DNA from: Aromatoleum toluclasticum ATCC 700605
GTDB taxonomy: Bacteria > Pseudomonadota > Gammaproteobacteria > Burkholderiales > Rhodocyclaceae
Direction of reading: 5' to 3'
NCBI RefSeq assembly: GCF_000378245.1
Contig: NZ_KB899498.1
Coordinates: 124,001-188,000 of the forward strand
Length of the DNA: 64,000 nucleotides
Shown here: piece by piece, positions 7,572-15,630 of the stretch
Layout of the letters: every line of letters begins with the position of its first letter
Position numbering within the stretch: the first letter of the stretch is position 1
Translations under genes and position numbers: made by a program
The notes under the pieces: generated by a model
What the model was told of the DNA's origin: nothing
The model's input: only the letters and a program-made list of their open reading frames with translations
Databases searched by the model: none

Positions 7572-9155
7572 TCAGTTTTCGATGAGATCGTCGAAATCCA
7601 TGCCCAAGTCTTCCAGCACCACCTGCGCCGCGTTGCGTCCGGACGCTGCGGTAACCCCGCCCCCCGGATGGGTGGAGGCGCCCGCCATGTACAGACCCGC
7701 CACCGGCGACTTGTACTGCCCGTAGCCCGGGGCAGGGCGGTTGCCCGCGATCTGCCAGTTGTACGAGCCGAAGTGCAGGATGTCCGCACCGATCATCGCG
7801 TTGTTGTGGCGCTCGATATCGAGCGGCGTGAACCACGAGAAACCGATGATGTTGTCGTCGCTCATATTGGTCGTGAGCTTGCGCAGGTCGTCGAGGAATC
7901 CATAAGCGATTTCCTTGCCGATCTCGTCCCAACGCTGCGGGCCGCCCTTCACGTTGTAGGGGCAGAAAGCGTACATGTTGAGCACGCGCTTGCCCTCGGG
8001 TGCCCGCGTCTTGTCATAGACGTCCTGCATCACGTAGGCGACGAAGTCGCGGCGCGGGATGCCGTATTCGAGATCGGAGAAGGCGCGTGCGAACTCCTCC
8101 CAATCGGAGTGCGAACGCTCGACCCAGAAGAAATCGTCCACCGCCGGACCGACCTTGTACTGCGGCGCCTCGTGCAGCGCGAGGTGCAGGTTGAAGGGCT
8201 GGAAGCTGTTGCGTTTCAGCCCCCGAATCCGCGGTTCGAATCCTTCCGGCAGATTCGCGCCCGGCACCATGTGCGGGAACACCTGTTGCACGTGCATCGT
8301 CGAAATGACGCCTTTCTTCGCGACGATCTCCTCGCCCGATTCGAGCACGACGCCCGTCACCTTGCTGCCATCCATGCGCATCTGCTTGACGGGCGCATTG
8401 ACGCGTACCGCGCCGCCATGCGATTCGAAGCACTCCCGCAGCTTGTCCGCGAAGGCCCCCGAGCCGCCGACTGGAATGCCGACACCGTAGCGGTGCATGA
8501 AGGGCAGAATGATGTAGAAGCCGAATCCCGTGCCGTTGTTGAACGGGTTCATCATGGCTTCCGAGGCATAGCGGGCCAACGCGATGCGCACCTTGGGGTG
8601 CTCGAACCATTCGCAGATGAAGTCCCATGCGCTCATCGACTGGGTTCGCATCAGCGATTGCCCGACCACGCTCTGCTCCATCATCACGGCTTGGGCGCCC
8701 GCGTTCGGGGGCGCATGGAACATGCCCATCACCATCATGTCGAGGTTCTGGAACACCTCCTTGTTGAAGCGCCGGTAGGCTTCCGCATCCTTCTGCGAGA
8801 ATTTTGCGATCGCTTGGGCTGTCTGTTCGAGATCGGTGTAGAACTCGAGCGTGGTCCCGTCGTCGTAGAAAATCGCAGTCATCTTGTCGGGGTTGATGTA
8901 CTTCAGCCCGAACTTCGATTTCAGCTGCAGTTCGTCGTTGCGCAGCAATGGGTTGGCCTGCAGCAGGGTATGTGCGACCGAGCAGACGTCATGCTTGAAG
9001 CCCGGCACCGTCAGCTCGCGCGTCATGACGCCCCCGCCGACCTTGTCGTTTTTCTCGACGACGCATACCTTCAGTCCCGCCTTCGCCAGGTAGCACGCGG
9101 CCACCAGACCGTTGTGACCGCCACCGGCGACCACGATGTCATATTGTTCGCTCAT
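7572..9155 (-). CDS. FAD-dependent oxidoreductase, phytoene desaturase/PYROXD2-like
   Basis: 527 residues. The N-terminal dinucleotide-binding motif is VVAGGGHNGLVAACYLAKAG (residues 8-27), followed by VVEKNDKVGGGVMT. The C-terminal FAD-closing segment GLYMAGASTHPGGGVTAASGRNAA is typical of the CrtI/phytoene-desaturase superfamily. These enzymes desaturate or isomerise hydrophobic polyene or alicyclic substrates. It lies in the oxygenase/amidohydrolase operon, so oxidation of a ring or isoprenoid intermediate is likely but inferred. The ATG is preceded by GGGAGATATCC on the coding strand. The two very long plus-strand ORFs opposite are shadows of this gene and the amidohydrolase. Confidence 0.9.
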   Translation of the reverse strand: MSEQYDIVVAGGGHNGLVAACYLAKAGLKVCVVEKNDKVGGGVMTRELTVPGFKHDVCSVAHTLLQANPLLRNDELQLKSKFGLKYINPDKMTAIFYDDGTTLEFYTDLEQTAQAIAKFSQKDAEAYRRFNKEVFQNLDMMVMGMFHAPPNAGAQAVMMEQSVVGQSLMRTQSMSAWDFICEWFEHPKVRIALARYASEAMMNPFNNGTGFGFYIILPFMHRYGVGIPVGGSGAFADKLRECFESHGGAVRVNAPVKQMRMDGSKVTGVVLESGEEIVAKKGVISTMHVQQVFPHMVPGANLPEGFEPRIRGLKRNSFQPFNLHLALHEAPQYKVGPAVDDFFWVERSHSDWEEFARAFSDLEYGIPRRDFVAYVMQDVYDKTRAPEGKRVLNMYAFCPYNVKGGPQRWDEIGKEIAYGFLDDLRKLTTNMSDDNIIGFSWFTPLDIERHNNAMIGADILHFGSYNWQIAGNRPAPGYGQYKSPVAGLYMAGASTHPGGGVTAASGRNAAQVVLEDLGMDFDDLIEN

Positions 9156-9201
9156 GGATATCTCCCGTTATCGGTTCCATCGTCGGGCGTGAGGGCCCCC
9201 G

Positions 9202-9224
9202 CCGCGCTATCGGGGATAGCGCGG
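9202..9224. repeat. Perfect 10-bp inverted repeat in the amidohydrolase-flavoprotein gap
   Basis: CCGCGCTATC (9202-9211) and GATAGCGCGG (9215-9224) surround a 3-base loop. It lies 45 bases after the amidohydrolase stop codon in the transcript and has no following T-run, so it is more likely an mRNA-stabilising or processing hairpin than a strong terminator. Confidence 0.6.
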
Positions 9225-9268
9225 GATGTCTTCCTCTCGTGCTGCGGGCGCCGTGAAGTGCCCCCGGA

Positions 9269-10585
9269 TCAGAGTGCGGTTTCGGCGTCCGCCTGTTTGA
9301 ACATGGCGTTGATGTCGCCCGAAGTGACCGGTTTGCCGGCTTCCCGCTTCGGTGCAGCGCCCCCCATGCCTTGCGTGGGCGAGGTGTCGATGCCCTTGGC
9401 GCGAGCCTGCGCGCGCAGCGCGCCGACGGTGCAGTTCTCGCGGCCGAGGATCGCGAACGGGTCGTAGCTGTATTCGCGCATCACGTTCCGGTGAGTGACC
9501 TTGGCGATGGTCTCGTCGGGGAGGTGCCTGAAGCTCTCCCACACCACTTCCGGAGAATTCGGCCAGGTGCAATCGGAATGCGGGTAGTCGCATTCCCAGC
9601 CAACCATGTCTTCACCGATGTGCTTCAGGTTCTGCAGCCCGAAGTCGTCCTCGATGAAACACGTGATGATGTGCTCCTTGAAGACTTCGCTTGGCTTCTT
9701 GCCGCCGAAGCTGGCATTCGTCCAGGCCTTGTGATGCCGGTGGGTGAAATCCGCGCGCTCGAGGAGGTAGGGAATCCACCCGATGCCGCCTTCGGAAAGC
9801 GCCATCTTCAGCTTCGGGAACTTCCTCCACATTGGCGCCCAGATCCAGTCGGCCGCCGAGTTCGCGATCGAGATCGGCATCGAAGTGATCCATGCGTCGA
9901 TCGGCGACAGGTCGGAGGCGTGCTCGGCCTTGACGCCGGTGCCGATGTGGCAGTTGATGACTACCGCGTTGTCCGCGCAGGCCTTCCACACCGGGTCCCA
10001 GTACGAATCGTGGATCGACGGGAAGCCATGCAGGGCGGGGTTGTCGGAGAAGGAGATCGCATGCACCCCGTCCTTCGCCATGCGCTTGATTTCGGCGGCA
10101 GCCGCCTGCGGGTCCCACCAGGGAATCAGCGCCATCGGGATGAAGCGCCCCGGGGCGGCGTTGCACCAGTCGTGCAGGTGCCAGTCGTTGTAGGCCTGGA
10201 TGGCGGCGAGCGATACGTCGCGCGCGTCCTCGTACTGCTGGAAGCGCTGCCCGGCGAAGCCGGGGAAGGTCGGGAAACACAGCGAGCCGAGCACGCCATT
10301 GGCGTTCATGTCGTCGACGCGCGCCTGGACGTCCCAGGTGCCGCGCCTCATGTGTTCGTAACCAAGCGGCTCCATGCCGTACTCTTCCTTGGGGCGACCG
10401 ACGACCGAGTTGAGGCCCATGTAGCCGGTTGCCCGTCCTTCGAAAACCCACACGTCACGACCCTTATGCTTCTCGATGTGAGGCTCGCGCCCCTTGAAGC
10501 GGGCCGGCATATGGCGCGCAAAGGCGTTCGGGGGTTCGATGGCGTGGTCGTCGATGCTGACGAGGATGAGATCTTCAAGTTTCAT
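9269..10585 (-). CDS. Amidohydrolase-family (TIM-barrel) protein
   Basis: 438 residues from the ATG after GGAGACAACACGCG; the longer ORF adds 18 basic residues without homology. The protein fits the amidohydrolase-2 family, which includes decarboxylases such as gamma-resorcylate and ACMS decarboxylase. Visible elements are the N-terminal SIDDHAIEPP, VINCHIGTG (metal His region), ALSEGGIGWIPYLLERAD, and the late WECDYPHSDCTWP, where the catalytic Asp/His of this fold is expected. The initial HxH is replaced by a DDH motif, as in many actinobacterial and proteobacterial relatives. Hydrolysis or decarboxylation of an oxygenated ring product is a reasonable role, since it sits directly after the oxygenase subunits. 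Confidence 0.88.
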   Translation of the reverse strand: MKLEDLILVSIDDHAIEPPNAFARHMPARFKGREPHIEKHKGRDVWVFEGRATGYMGLNSVVGRPKEEYGMEPLGYEHMRRGTWDVQARVDDMNANGVLGSLCFPTFPGFAGQRFQQYEDARDVSLAAIQAYNDWHLHDWCNAAPGRFIPMALIPWWDPQAAAAEIKRMAKDGVHAISFSDNPALHGFPSIHDSYWDPVWKACADNAVVINCHIGTGVKAEHASDLSPIDAWITSMPISIANSAADWIWAPMWRKFPKLKMALSEGGIGWIPYLLERADFTHRHHKAWTNASFGGKKPSEVFKEHIITCFIEDDFGLQNLKHIGEDMVGWECDYPHSDCTWPNSPEVVWESFRHLPDETIAKVTHRNVMREYSYDPFAILGRENCTVGALRAQARAKGIDTSPTQGMGGAAPKREAGKPVTSGDINAMFKQADAETAL

Positions 10586-10611
10586 CGCGTGTTGTCTCCG
10601 ATTCCGCCTTC

Positions 10612-10641
10612 GCATGCCGCGCACGTGGCCGAGCGGCATGC
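10612..10641. repeat. 8-bp inverted repeat upstream of the amidohydrolase
   Basis: GCATGCCG (10612-10619) pairs with CGGCATGC (10634-10641) around 14 bases. It lies between the oxygenase beta-subunit stop and the amidohydrolase start, so it could form an intra-operon hairpin affecting relative expression. Confidence 0.4.
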
Positions 10642-10678
10642 AGGCGGTATGTTTGTGGTAGTGGTCGCCGTTACGCGT

Positions 10679-11248
10679 CTAAAGGATCACGCCCAGGTTG
10701 GGGGTGCCGATGACGACTTGGTCGAGCAGGATCTCGCGGCGAGCGAGTTTCAGCGCGCCATCCTCACGGCGCAGGATGTCGTGGCGGACGCAGGGGATCA
10801 GGTCGAAGTAGTCGAAATCGAAACGGCTGCGTGTAAGGAGCAGATAGCTCTCGACCTTCAGGTCATCGCTGTCGTCGATTCGGTAGACGCGTACGTTCGT
10901 GACCAGACGCTTGATGCGCGATGGCGGATCCTCGCCCCAGGCGCTCTTGGTGTCGGTAATGCGCTTGACCCGCATGAGCATCGAGCCGTAATTCTCGTGC
11001 AGGTGCTGGACGTTGCGCGAATAGGTCTGGTCGAACTGGGACGTCGAACGGGTATGGCGCAGGGGCGCGTTGTATTCGAGGTCCTTGGTGAGCAGCTCCG
11101 CCCATTCGCCGAGGCGCAGGTTGTCGAGCATTTCGGCTTCGTCATAGAGGAAGTCGAGCACCTCGTTGTAGGTATCGCTGCCGGAGGGAATACGGTTCGC
11201 CTTGATCGAGGGCGGCAGCGGAGTCGGTTCGAGCAGTTGCTGAAGCAT
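10679..11248 (-). CDS. Ring-hydroxylating oxygenase beta subunit
   Basis: 189 residues, the usual size for the small (beta) subunit of Rieske ring-hydroxylating oxygenases, a SnoaL/NTF2-like cone fold. Recognisable stretches are FLYDEAEMLDNLRLGEWAEL near residue 33 and the later strands LLTRSRFDFDYFDLIPCVRHDILRR. Beta subunits contribute to alpha3beta3 assembly and sometimes to substrate choice, and have no catalytic metal. The start lies 39 bases after the alpha-subunit stop with AGGAGACC as ribosome site. No ferredoxin or reductase gene is in the cluster, so electron donors must come from elsewhere. Confidence 0.85.
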   Translation of the reverse strand: MLQQLLEPTPLPPSIKANRIPSGSDTYNEVLDFLYDEAEMLDNLRLGEWAELLTKDLEYNAPLRHTRSTSQFDQTYSRNVQHLHENYGSMLMRVKRITDTKSAWGEDPPSRIKRLVTNVRVYRIDDSDDLKVESYLLLTRSRFDFDYFDLIPCVRHDILRREDGALKLARREILLDQVVIGTPNLGVIL

Positions 11249-11287
11249 GGAGGTCTCCTGAAGTAGGGGTAAGTAGTCGCGCTGTGA

Positions 11288-12682
11288 TCAGTTCTCGGCA
11301 GTCATCAGTTCGTACCAGTATTCCCACCAGCGCCACTGGGTGTCGTCCTTCGTGAAGCCGTCGCCGACATCGCCAGGGCCCGGCCAGCCTTCGAGCCTGT
11401 TGTTCTCGTACATCGACTGATACTTCATCGTGATGTGCTTGCTCACGGCACCCTTCGCCGCGAGCGTCTGGTGCGGCCAAGTGTCCGAATCGTCCTGCTC
11501 GACCATCCCCGAAGTGCCCAGGAGTTGGACGCCGAGGCGCAGCATCTTGGCCTTGAGATCCGGCGGAGTGTCCTTCTCGGCCAGGATCCAGTTCACGAAT
11601 TCCAGCTTGTCCGGCCCCTTCGGGACATAGGCGTGCAGCGCCATGACCCCGATCACGCCATCGGGCGAGGGGATGTAGACGAACTCGAACAGCCCGTTGG
11701 GAAAGAAGTTGCCCACTTGGGGCGGACGCCAGGCCATGACGCGCAGCTGGTCATCGCTGAAGCGACGGAGCACTTCCGGCAGCATCTCGGGCGTGATGCC
11801 CGGCGGGGGCAGCGCTTCGAGTTTCTCCTTGATCGACAACTCGCTCGGGTCCTTCCCCGTCAGGCGTCGGATCTTGCGGTCCAGCTCGATGCATCGCATC
11901 GTGTGTGCGTGCGCGGTGTAGACCTCGGTGCCGTACATCTCCGGTGTCAGGTCGCCGCCGCCACCTTCGCTGCCCGGCTTGCGATAGGGGCCCACTTCCG
12001 ATAGCCAGCGGTGCAGGGTCAGCACATGGAATCCGTCCGACGCCGACTGCTCGCAGGCAGTCTTCCAGTTCGCACGGATCGTGAAACGCTGCGGGGGACC
12101 CAGCACTTCCATGCCCTTGTCAGTACGGCACCAGAGCGTGTCGAAATACCATTTCGCGTCGCCGAGGAAGTCCTCGAAGCTAGGGCCCTCGATGTTCCAC
12201 GTCGCGAAGACCAAGCCGCCATAGATCGCGACGCGCGCCTTCTTCAGGCCGAGTTCCTGCTTGGTCATCATCTTCCCGTGCATGCATTCCTTCTCGACCG
12301 GCGCGCCGATGAAGTCGCCGTTCGGCTTGAATGCCCAGCCGTGGTAGATACAGACGTGAGTCATCGTGTTACCCACGTCATGGGTCGAGATCTTCATGCC
12401 CCGATGGGGGCAGACGTTGAGGGAGACGTACACCTCGCCGTCCGCCCCGCGTGCCATCAGCACGGAATCCGATCCCATGTCGCGGACGACGAAATCGCCC
12501 TTGTTCGGGATTTCAGTTTCGTGGCCGAGGAATACCCAGGTCTTGGCGAAGATGCGCTCCATCTCGAGCTCGAACAGTTCGGGATCGGAAAGCGCCCGCA
12601 TCTTGACTTCGCGGGTTTCGAGGTTGATCAGGTCGGAAAGCAGGGTGCCGTCCGAGAGTTTGGGGTTTGATGTTCTGTCCAT
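11288..12682 (-). CDS. Ring-hydroxylating oxygenase alpha subunit (Rieske, complete)
   Basis: 464 residues. The Rieske site is Cys91-x-His93 (NVCPHRGMK) with Cys111-x2-His114 (CIYHGW). The mononuclear iron motif is present as ASDGFHVLTLH with Asp216, His219 and His224. It is therefore a complete large subunit, unlike the two half-degenerate proteins at 4-6 kb. It would insert one or both oxygen atoms of O2 into an aromatic or alicyclic substrate. It is the first gene of a minus-strand operon with beta subunit, amidohydrolase, flavoprotein and a small protein. AGGAGGAGG precedes the ATG. The upstream region holds a perfect inverted repeat. Confidence 0.93.
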   Translation of the reverse strand: MDRTSNPKLSDGTLLSDLINLETREVKMRALSDPELFELEMERIFAKTWVFLGHETEIPNKGDFVVRDMGSDSVLMARGADGEVYVSLNVCPHRGMKISTHDVGNTMTHVCIYHGWAFKPNGDFIGAPVEKECMHGKMMTKQELGLKKARVAIYGGLVFATWNIEGPSFEDFLGDAKWYFDTLWCRTDKGMEVLGPPQRFTIRANWKTACEQSASDGFHVLTLHRWLSEVGPYRKPGSEGGGGDLTPEMYGTEVYTAHAHTMRCIELDRKIRRLTGKDPSELSIKEKLEALPPPGITPEMLPEVLRRFSDDQLRVMAWRPPQVGNFFPNGLFEFVYIPSPDGVIGVMALHAYVPKGPDKLEFVNWILAEKDTPPDLKAKMLRLGVQLLGTSGMVEQDDSDTWPHQTLAAKGAVSKHITMKYQSMYENNRLEGWPGPGDVGDGFTKDDTQWRWWEYWYELMTAEN

Positions 12683-12714
12683 GTGTTCCTCCTCCTTGAA
12701 GGTCGTCCGTTCGT

Positions 12715-12765
12715 CTGCGCTTAAAAACTGAACATAAACACAAAAGATGTATAATTTAAGCGCAG
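12715..12765. promoter_or_regulatory. Divergent promoter region with perfect 10-bp inverted repeat
   Basis: CTGCGCTTAA (12715-12724) and TTAAGCGCAG (12756-12765) form an exact inverted repeat with a 31-base AT-rich spacer. A TATAAT hexamer on the plus strand (12750-12755) sits inside it. A related ACGCTTA half-site follows at 12781-12787. The arrangement, between the divergent oxygenase operon and the SDR/VOC pair, fits an operator for a dimeric regulator; the regulator is not adjacent. Confidence 0.6.
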
Positions 12766-12941
12766 TATCCTACCGTTGATTACGCTTAGATTTGATCTAT
12801 GTCAACAAAACTGGCGGTGGTGCCTCGACTAAACGCGACATGCGCAGGCTTGCGTGGCTTTGGTGAAGTTGAACACTTTTACGTGAAAGTGGATCAATGC
12901 CGTCCTTGCGAGGCAAATTCAAGACGTGGCAGGAGAGCTGA

Positions 12942-13721
12942 ATGGATTTCGGAATCAATGGACGTCGGGCGATCGTGTGCGCCTCCTCGCGAGGACTTGG
13001 AAAAGCCTGTGCCTTGGAGTTGGCGCGGGAAGGCTGTACGGTCTTCCTCAACGGACGTGACGAAGAGCGCCTGACCTTGGCGGCGGACGAGATCGCGCGG
13101 GAGACCGGAGTGAGGCCCGCCACCGTCGTTGCCGACCTCGATACCGAGCGAGGGCGGCAGCTTCTGCTCGCCGCATGCGATGAACCGGACATCCTGGTCA
13201 CCAATAACGGCGGGCCCGCGCCCGGCAGAATCGAGGATTGGGATCACGCAGCGTGGCTGGGCGCCATCGAGGCCAACATGCTGTCCGGGATACTCCTCAT
13301 CCAGGCCGTCGTGGGGGGAATGCGGAAGCGCAAGTTCGGGCGCATCGTCAATATCACCTCCGCGATGGTGAAATCGCCGCAGCTCCCGCTCGGGCTCTCG
13401 ACTGCCGCGCGCGCAGGATTGACGGCCTTCTCCAAGGCGCTATCGCTAGCCGTCGCGCGCGACAACGTCACGATCAATAACCTGCTGCCGGAGCGGATCG
13501 AAACCGAACGGCTGCGCTACATGATCGAACAGCAGGCGACGAGAGCCGGGTGCAGCTTCGAGGAGGCCCGGCATGACATGCTCAAGCCCGTCGCGGCAGG
13601 CAGATTCGGCCGCCCCGAGGAGTTCGCCGCCGCATGTGCGTTTCTTTGTTCAATGCAGGCTTCCTACATATCGGGACAGAACTTGCAGGTGGACGGTGGA
13701 AGCTACAGCGGGCTCATGTGA
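12942..13721 (+). CDS. SDR-fold protein with atypical active site (Ser/Arg in place of Tyr/Lys)
   Basis: 259 residues. The nucleotide-binding motif is CASSRGLGKA (13-22) and NNGGPAPG replaces the usual NNAG. Ser140 (NITS) aligns with the catalytic Ser, but the Tyr-x3-Lys position, 13 residues later, reads Ser153-Thr-Ala-Ala-Arg157. A group of SDRs annotated as 3-oxoacyl-ACP-reductase-like shares this SNxxR-type site, so it is a family feature and not damage. The reaction is therefore unclear. The C-terminus has the normal VDGGSYSGLM. It is transcribed away from the oxygenase operon, with a leader of roughly 180 bases after the TATAAT element. Confidence 0.85.
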   Translation: MDFGINGRRAIVCASSRGLGKACALELAREGCTVFLNGRDEERLTLAADEIARETGVRPATVVADLDTERGRQLLLAACDEPDILVTNNGGPAPGRIEDWDHAAWLGAIEANMLSGILLIQAVVGGMRKRKFGRIVNITSAMVKSPQLPLGLSTAARAGLTAFSKALSLAVARDNVTINNLLPERIETERLRYMIEQQATRAGCSFEEARHDMLKPVAAGRFGRPEEFAAACAFLCSMQASYISGQNLQVDGGSYSGLM

Positions 13722-13790
13722 GAGCACTCTCCTGTTGCAACTCACGGAGTCCGGACGCCTTACAGAATTCAACCTCCGTCGGAGCAATTC

Positions 13791-14201
13791 ATGATCACGC
13801 GAATGGACCACTTCACGATCGTTACCGATCGCCTCGATGTGACGCGTCGCTTCTACACGGAACTGCTCGAGATGGAGGAAGGGCCGCGTCCGCCTTTTCC
13901 CGTCCCAGGCTGCTGGCTCTACATATCCCAGCAACCCGTGCTGCACGTCATCAGTGTCAAAGAGATGCCCGAGCCGCGTCGGGGCGTTCTCGACCACATG
14001 GCATTTCGCGCCGAGGGACTGGTGCGCACGCTGAATCGCCTGGATGCGGCCGGTGTCAGCTACCGCATCATTCGCGCGCCGGGCGAACTGCGCACGTGGC
14101 AGGTCTTCTTCACGGATCCGAACGGGGTCGAAGTCGAACTTGACTTCGACCCGGCCGAGAGCGCTCCCGATGATTGGGCTCTCCGGAGAAGGCCGATCTG
14201 A
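13791..14201 (+). CDS. Glyoxalase/VOC-family protein
   Basis: 136 residues, a single VOC module. The start ITRMDHFTIVTDRLDVTRRFYTELL has the His that normally binds the metal, and the later VFFTDPNGVEVELDFD carries the matching Glu in a classic pattern. This could be a glyoxalase, fosfomycin-type or small extradiol-like enzyme; its neighbours suggest a catabolic role. It lies 69 bases after the atypical SDR on the same strand. GTCGGAGCAATTC precedes the ATG. Confidence 0.85.
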   Translation: MITRMDHFTIVTDRLDVTRRFYTELLEMEEGPRPPFPVPGCWLYISQQPVLHVISVKEMPEPRRGVLDHMAFRAEGLVRTLNRLDAAGVSYRIIRAPGELRTWQVFFTDPNGVEVELDFDPAESAPDDWALRRRPI

Positions 14202-14409
14202 TTCGCACGGAATTACGGGTCATACTCGCACCGCCGTTGCTTGACCTGTCATTGCTCCCCCGGTGCGCGGCCATAATCCAGCCGCCGTGACCGTGGTGAC
14301 GGGCGTTTGATTAGGATGCTGGAACGGTCAGGTTGCACCCAGGAAACTTTCAAAAGTCCGCCGTAGTTCCGCGCCGTTGCTCGGTGTGGGGAGAAGTTGT
14401 TTTGAAAAT

Positions 14410-14567
14410 AAAGTGACGTAAGTGTTTGATTTTACGTATTAGTCACCAGTCTTGTGGCTCCAGTTGTCACCGGTTCGATCCCGGTATGTCGCCCCATATA
14501 TTCAAAGACTTACGAATTTTTAGTAAGTCAATGGCATGTTGCAAAAAGTCACGCAAGTGCTTGTTTC
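14410..14567. repeat. Imperfect direct repeats flanking the tRNA-like fragment
   Basis: AAAGTGACGTAAGTGTTTG (14410-14428) and AAAGTCACGCAAGTGCTTG (14545-14563) match at 16 of 19 positions by eye. They lie on either side of the tRNA-His-like 3' fragment, a layout reminiscent of arm-type sites around an integrase core. Confidence 0.4.
14452..14496 (+). other. tRNA-His-like 3' half, possible attachment site
   Basis: The 45 bases look like the 3' half of a tRNA: a TTGTGGC loop with a GTG (His) anticodon, CTCCAG, a five-base variable stretch, then a perfect T-arm ACCGG-TTCGATC-CCGGT (14469-14485), a 7-base acceptor strand, discriminator C and encoded CCA. Discriminator C73 is characteristic of tRNA-His. 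The upstream half does not form an anticodon stem and has no GG-containing D-loop, so it is not a functional tRNA. Such 3' fragments are commonly left at the far end of elements integrated in tRNA genes. No integrase is present in this window. Confidence 0.4.
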
Positions 14568-15159
14568 GGTGGTGTTGAGCACTGGATGCGTATTCCCCAG
14601 ATAGGGGGCGCAACAGTGCAATTCCCGTCGCACAACCCGGCCAGGGACCTTGGAAGCGATTGCCGGTTCCGGCCGCCACGCATTCTGCGCGGCTTGCCTC
14701 CCTGAGTGCCTCTTCAGCATATGACGCGTCACCCGGCGGCCACCGTTCGCATACTTCAAATCTCGTAAGATCCGCGGACCTACCAAGCCGTTGTCCTGTG
14801 CGTCGGTGTGAGCTCGCGCCGCGAACCTGCCGATGGAGGGACGCGACGGCGCGCAGATCACGGCAGGGCAGGGGAGAGACACCGCGTGGTCGCGCCACGA
14901 TCGCTGCACCGATGCTCATCGCCAGTACCACGCCCGCGAGGATGTCTTTCACCTTTCCGACGATTGGATGCAACTCCGGATGGAGGTGTGAGGTGACCTA
15001 CGTATTCCACCTTCCGACAACTCTCGGCCTTCCGCCACGAACATTCGAGTGGCCTACGTGCGGATCGGGACCATCGCCGGGATCGGGACCCTTGGACAAC
15101 CCGCTCACGTGAATGCCATTTGCGATGAGAGGTGCTGAGGGTGGTACGGCGCTGGTGGC

Positions 15160-15504
15160 CTAGCGGCTCCGGGCGCTCTTCACGAAGTCGACCGAGGCCT
15201 GGAAGAGCGCCAGGTCCTTCTCGTAGTCGGCTGCGTCTTCGCGGTTGATCTGGATCCATTCCCGCGTGCTGGCCAAGCCGCCGGGTTGGAACGCGGAGAC
15301 GTTCGCCCGGGAAAACTGCAACTCGGTCGCGACGGCGACGGGCAGGCGCAGGCCCACGCCGTTGGCGCTGACGCAGGCGAACATCTTGTCGCTGACGAAA
15401 TAGGCGTCCAGGCCGCTGATTTTCCGGGCGCTGACGCCCGGGAGCTTGAGCAGCAGCGCGTCGATCTGGGCCTTGCGGCTGGGTTGGGGAGTCTCGGTCT
15501 TCAC
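15160..15504 (-). CDS. TfoX N-terminal-like / MmcQ-YjbR-like small protein
   Basis: 114 residues from a GTG start. The pattern of a short N-terminal helix, LLKLPGVSARKISGLDAYFVSDKMFACVSANGVGLRLP and a late WIQI strand resembles the TfoX N-terminal domain and YjbR-type small folds, where a substrate or ligand pocket is formed by a beta sheet. It stands alone between non-coding stretches, so context gives no role. The alternative is a conserved hypothetical protein of the same fold with no competence function. Confidence 0.55.
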   Translation of the reverse strand: MKTETPQPSRKAQIDALLLKLPGVSARKISGLDAYFVSDKMFACVSANGVGLRLPVAVATELQFSRANVSAFQPGGLASTREWIQINREDAADYEKDLALFQASVDFVKSARSR

Positions 15505-15630
15505 GGGGGGCGCCTGGGTTGTCCTGCACAGGGCGATTGAATCACAAACGCCGGGGTCGGTGCGCCCGGCCCGGACGTGAAAAGCCCGCGGCCGCCTGGG
15601 AGCGAGGCGGGGGCTCGGTGGACACCAGCG
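15505..15630. other. Short intergenic stretch between TfoX-like gene and AraC remnant
   Basis: GC-rich; nothing recognisable on either strand apart from GCCCGCGGCCGC-like low-complexity sequence. Confidence 0.5.

Larger units (their letters stand above)
14202..15159. other. 958-base gene-poor region
   Basis: No convincing protein gene. It contains the tRNA-like 3' fragment and the imperfect direct repeats listed separately, and a 7-bp inverted repeat GACTTAC/GTAAGTC (14507-14513, 14523-14529). A minus-strand ORF of 168 codons (14467-14973) begins with a hydrophobic stretch, but it runs through the tRNA-like sequence and then becomes low-complexity and arginine-rich, so I do not call it. GGATCGGGACC occurs twice near 15060. 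This looks like a junction between acquired segments. Confidence 0.6.

Noticed and set aside
7668-11266. Two very long plus-strand ORFs (about 600 codons each) opposite the flavoprotein, amidohydrolase and beta-subunit genes
   Set aside because: They are antisense shadows caused by high G+C. The minus-strand frames carry clear conserved motifs and ribosome sites; the plus-strand translations are Arg/His-rich with no motif.
14413-14496. A complete tRNA gene ending at the CCA
   Set aside because: GTGACGT at 14413 can pair with the acceptor strand using two G-T pairs, but no anticodon stem forms and there is no GG-containing D-loop. Only the 3' half is tRNA-like.
14467-14973. Minus-strand ORF of 168 codons with a hydrophobic N-terminus
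   Set aside because: It runs through the tRNA-like sequence and is Arg-rich and featureless after the first 27 residues.
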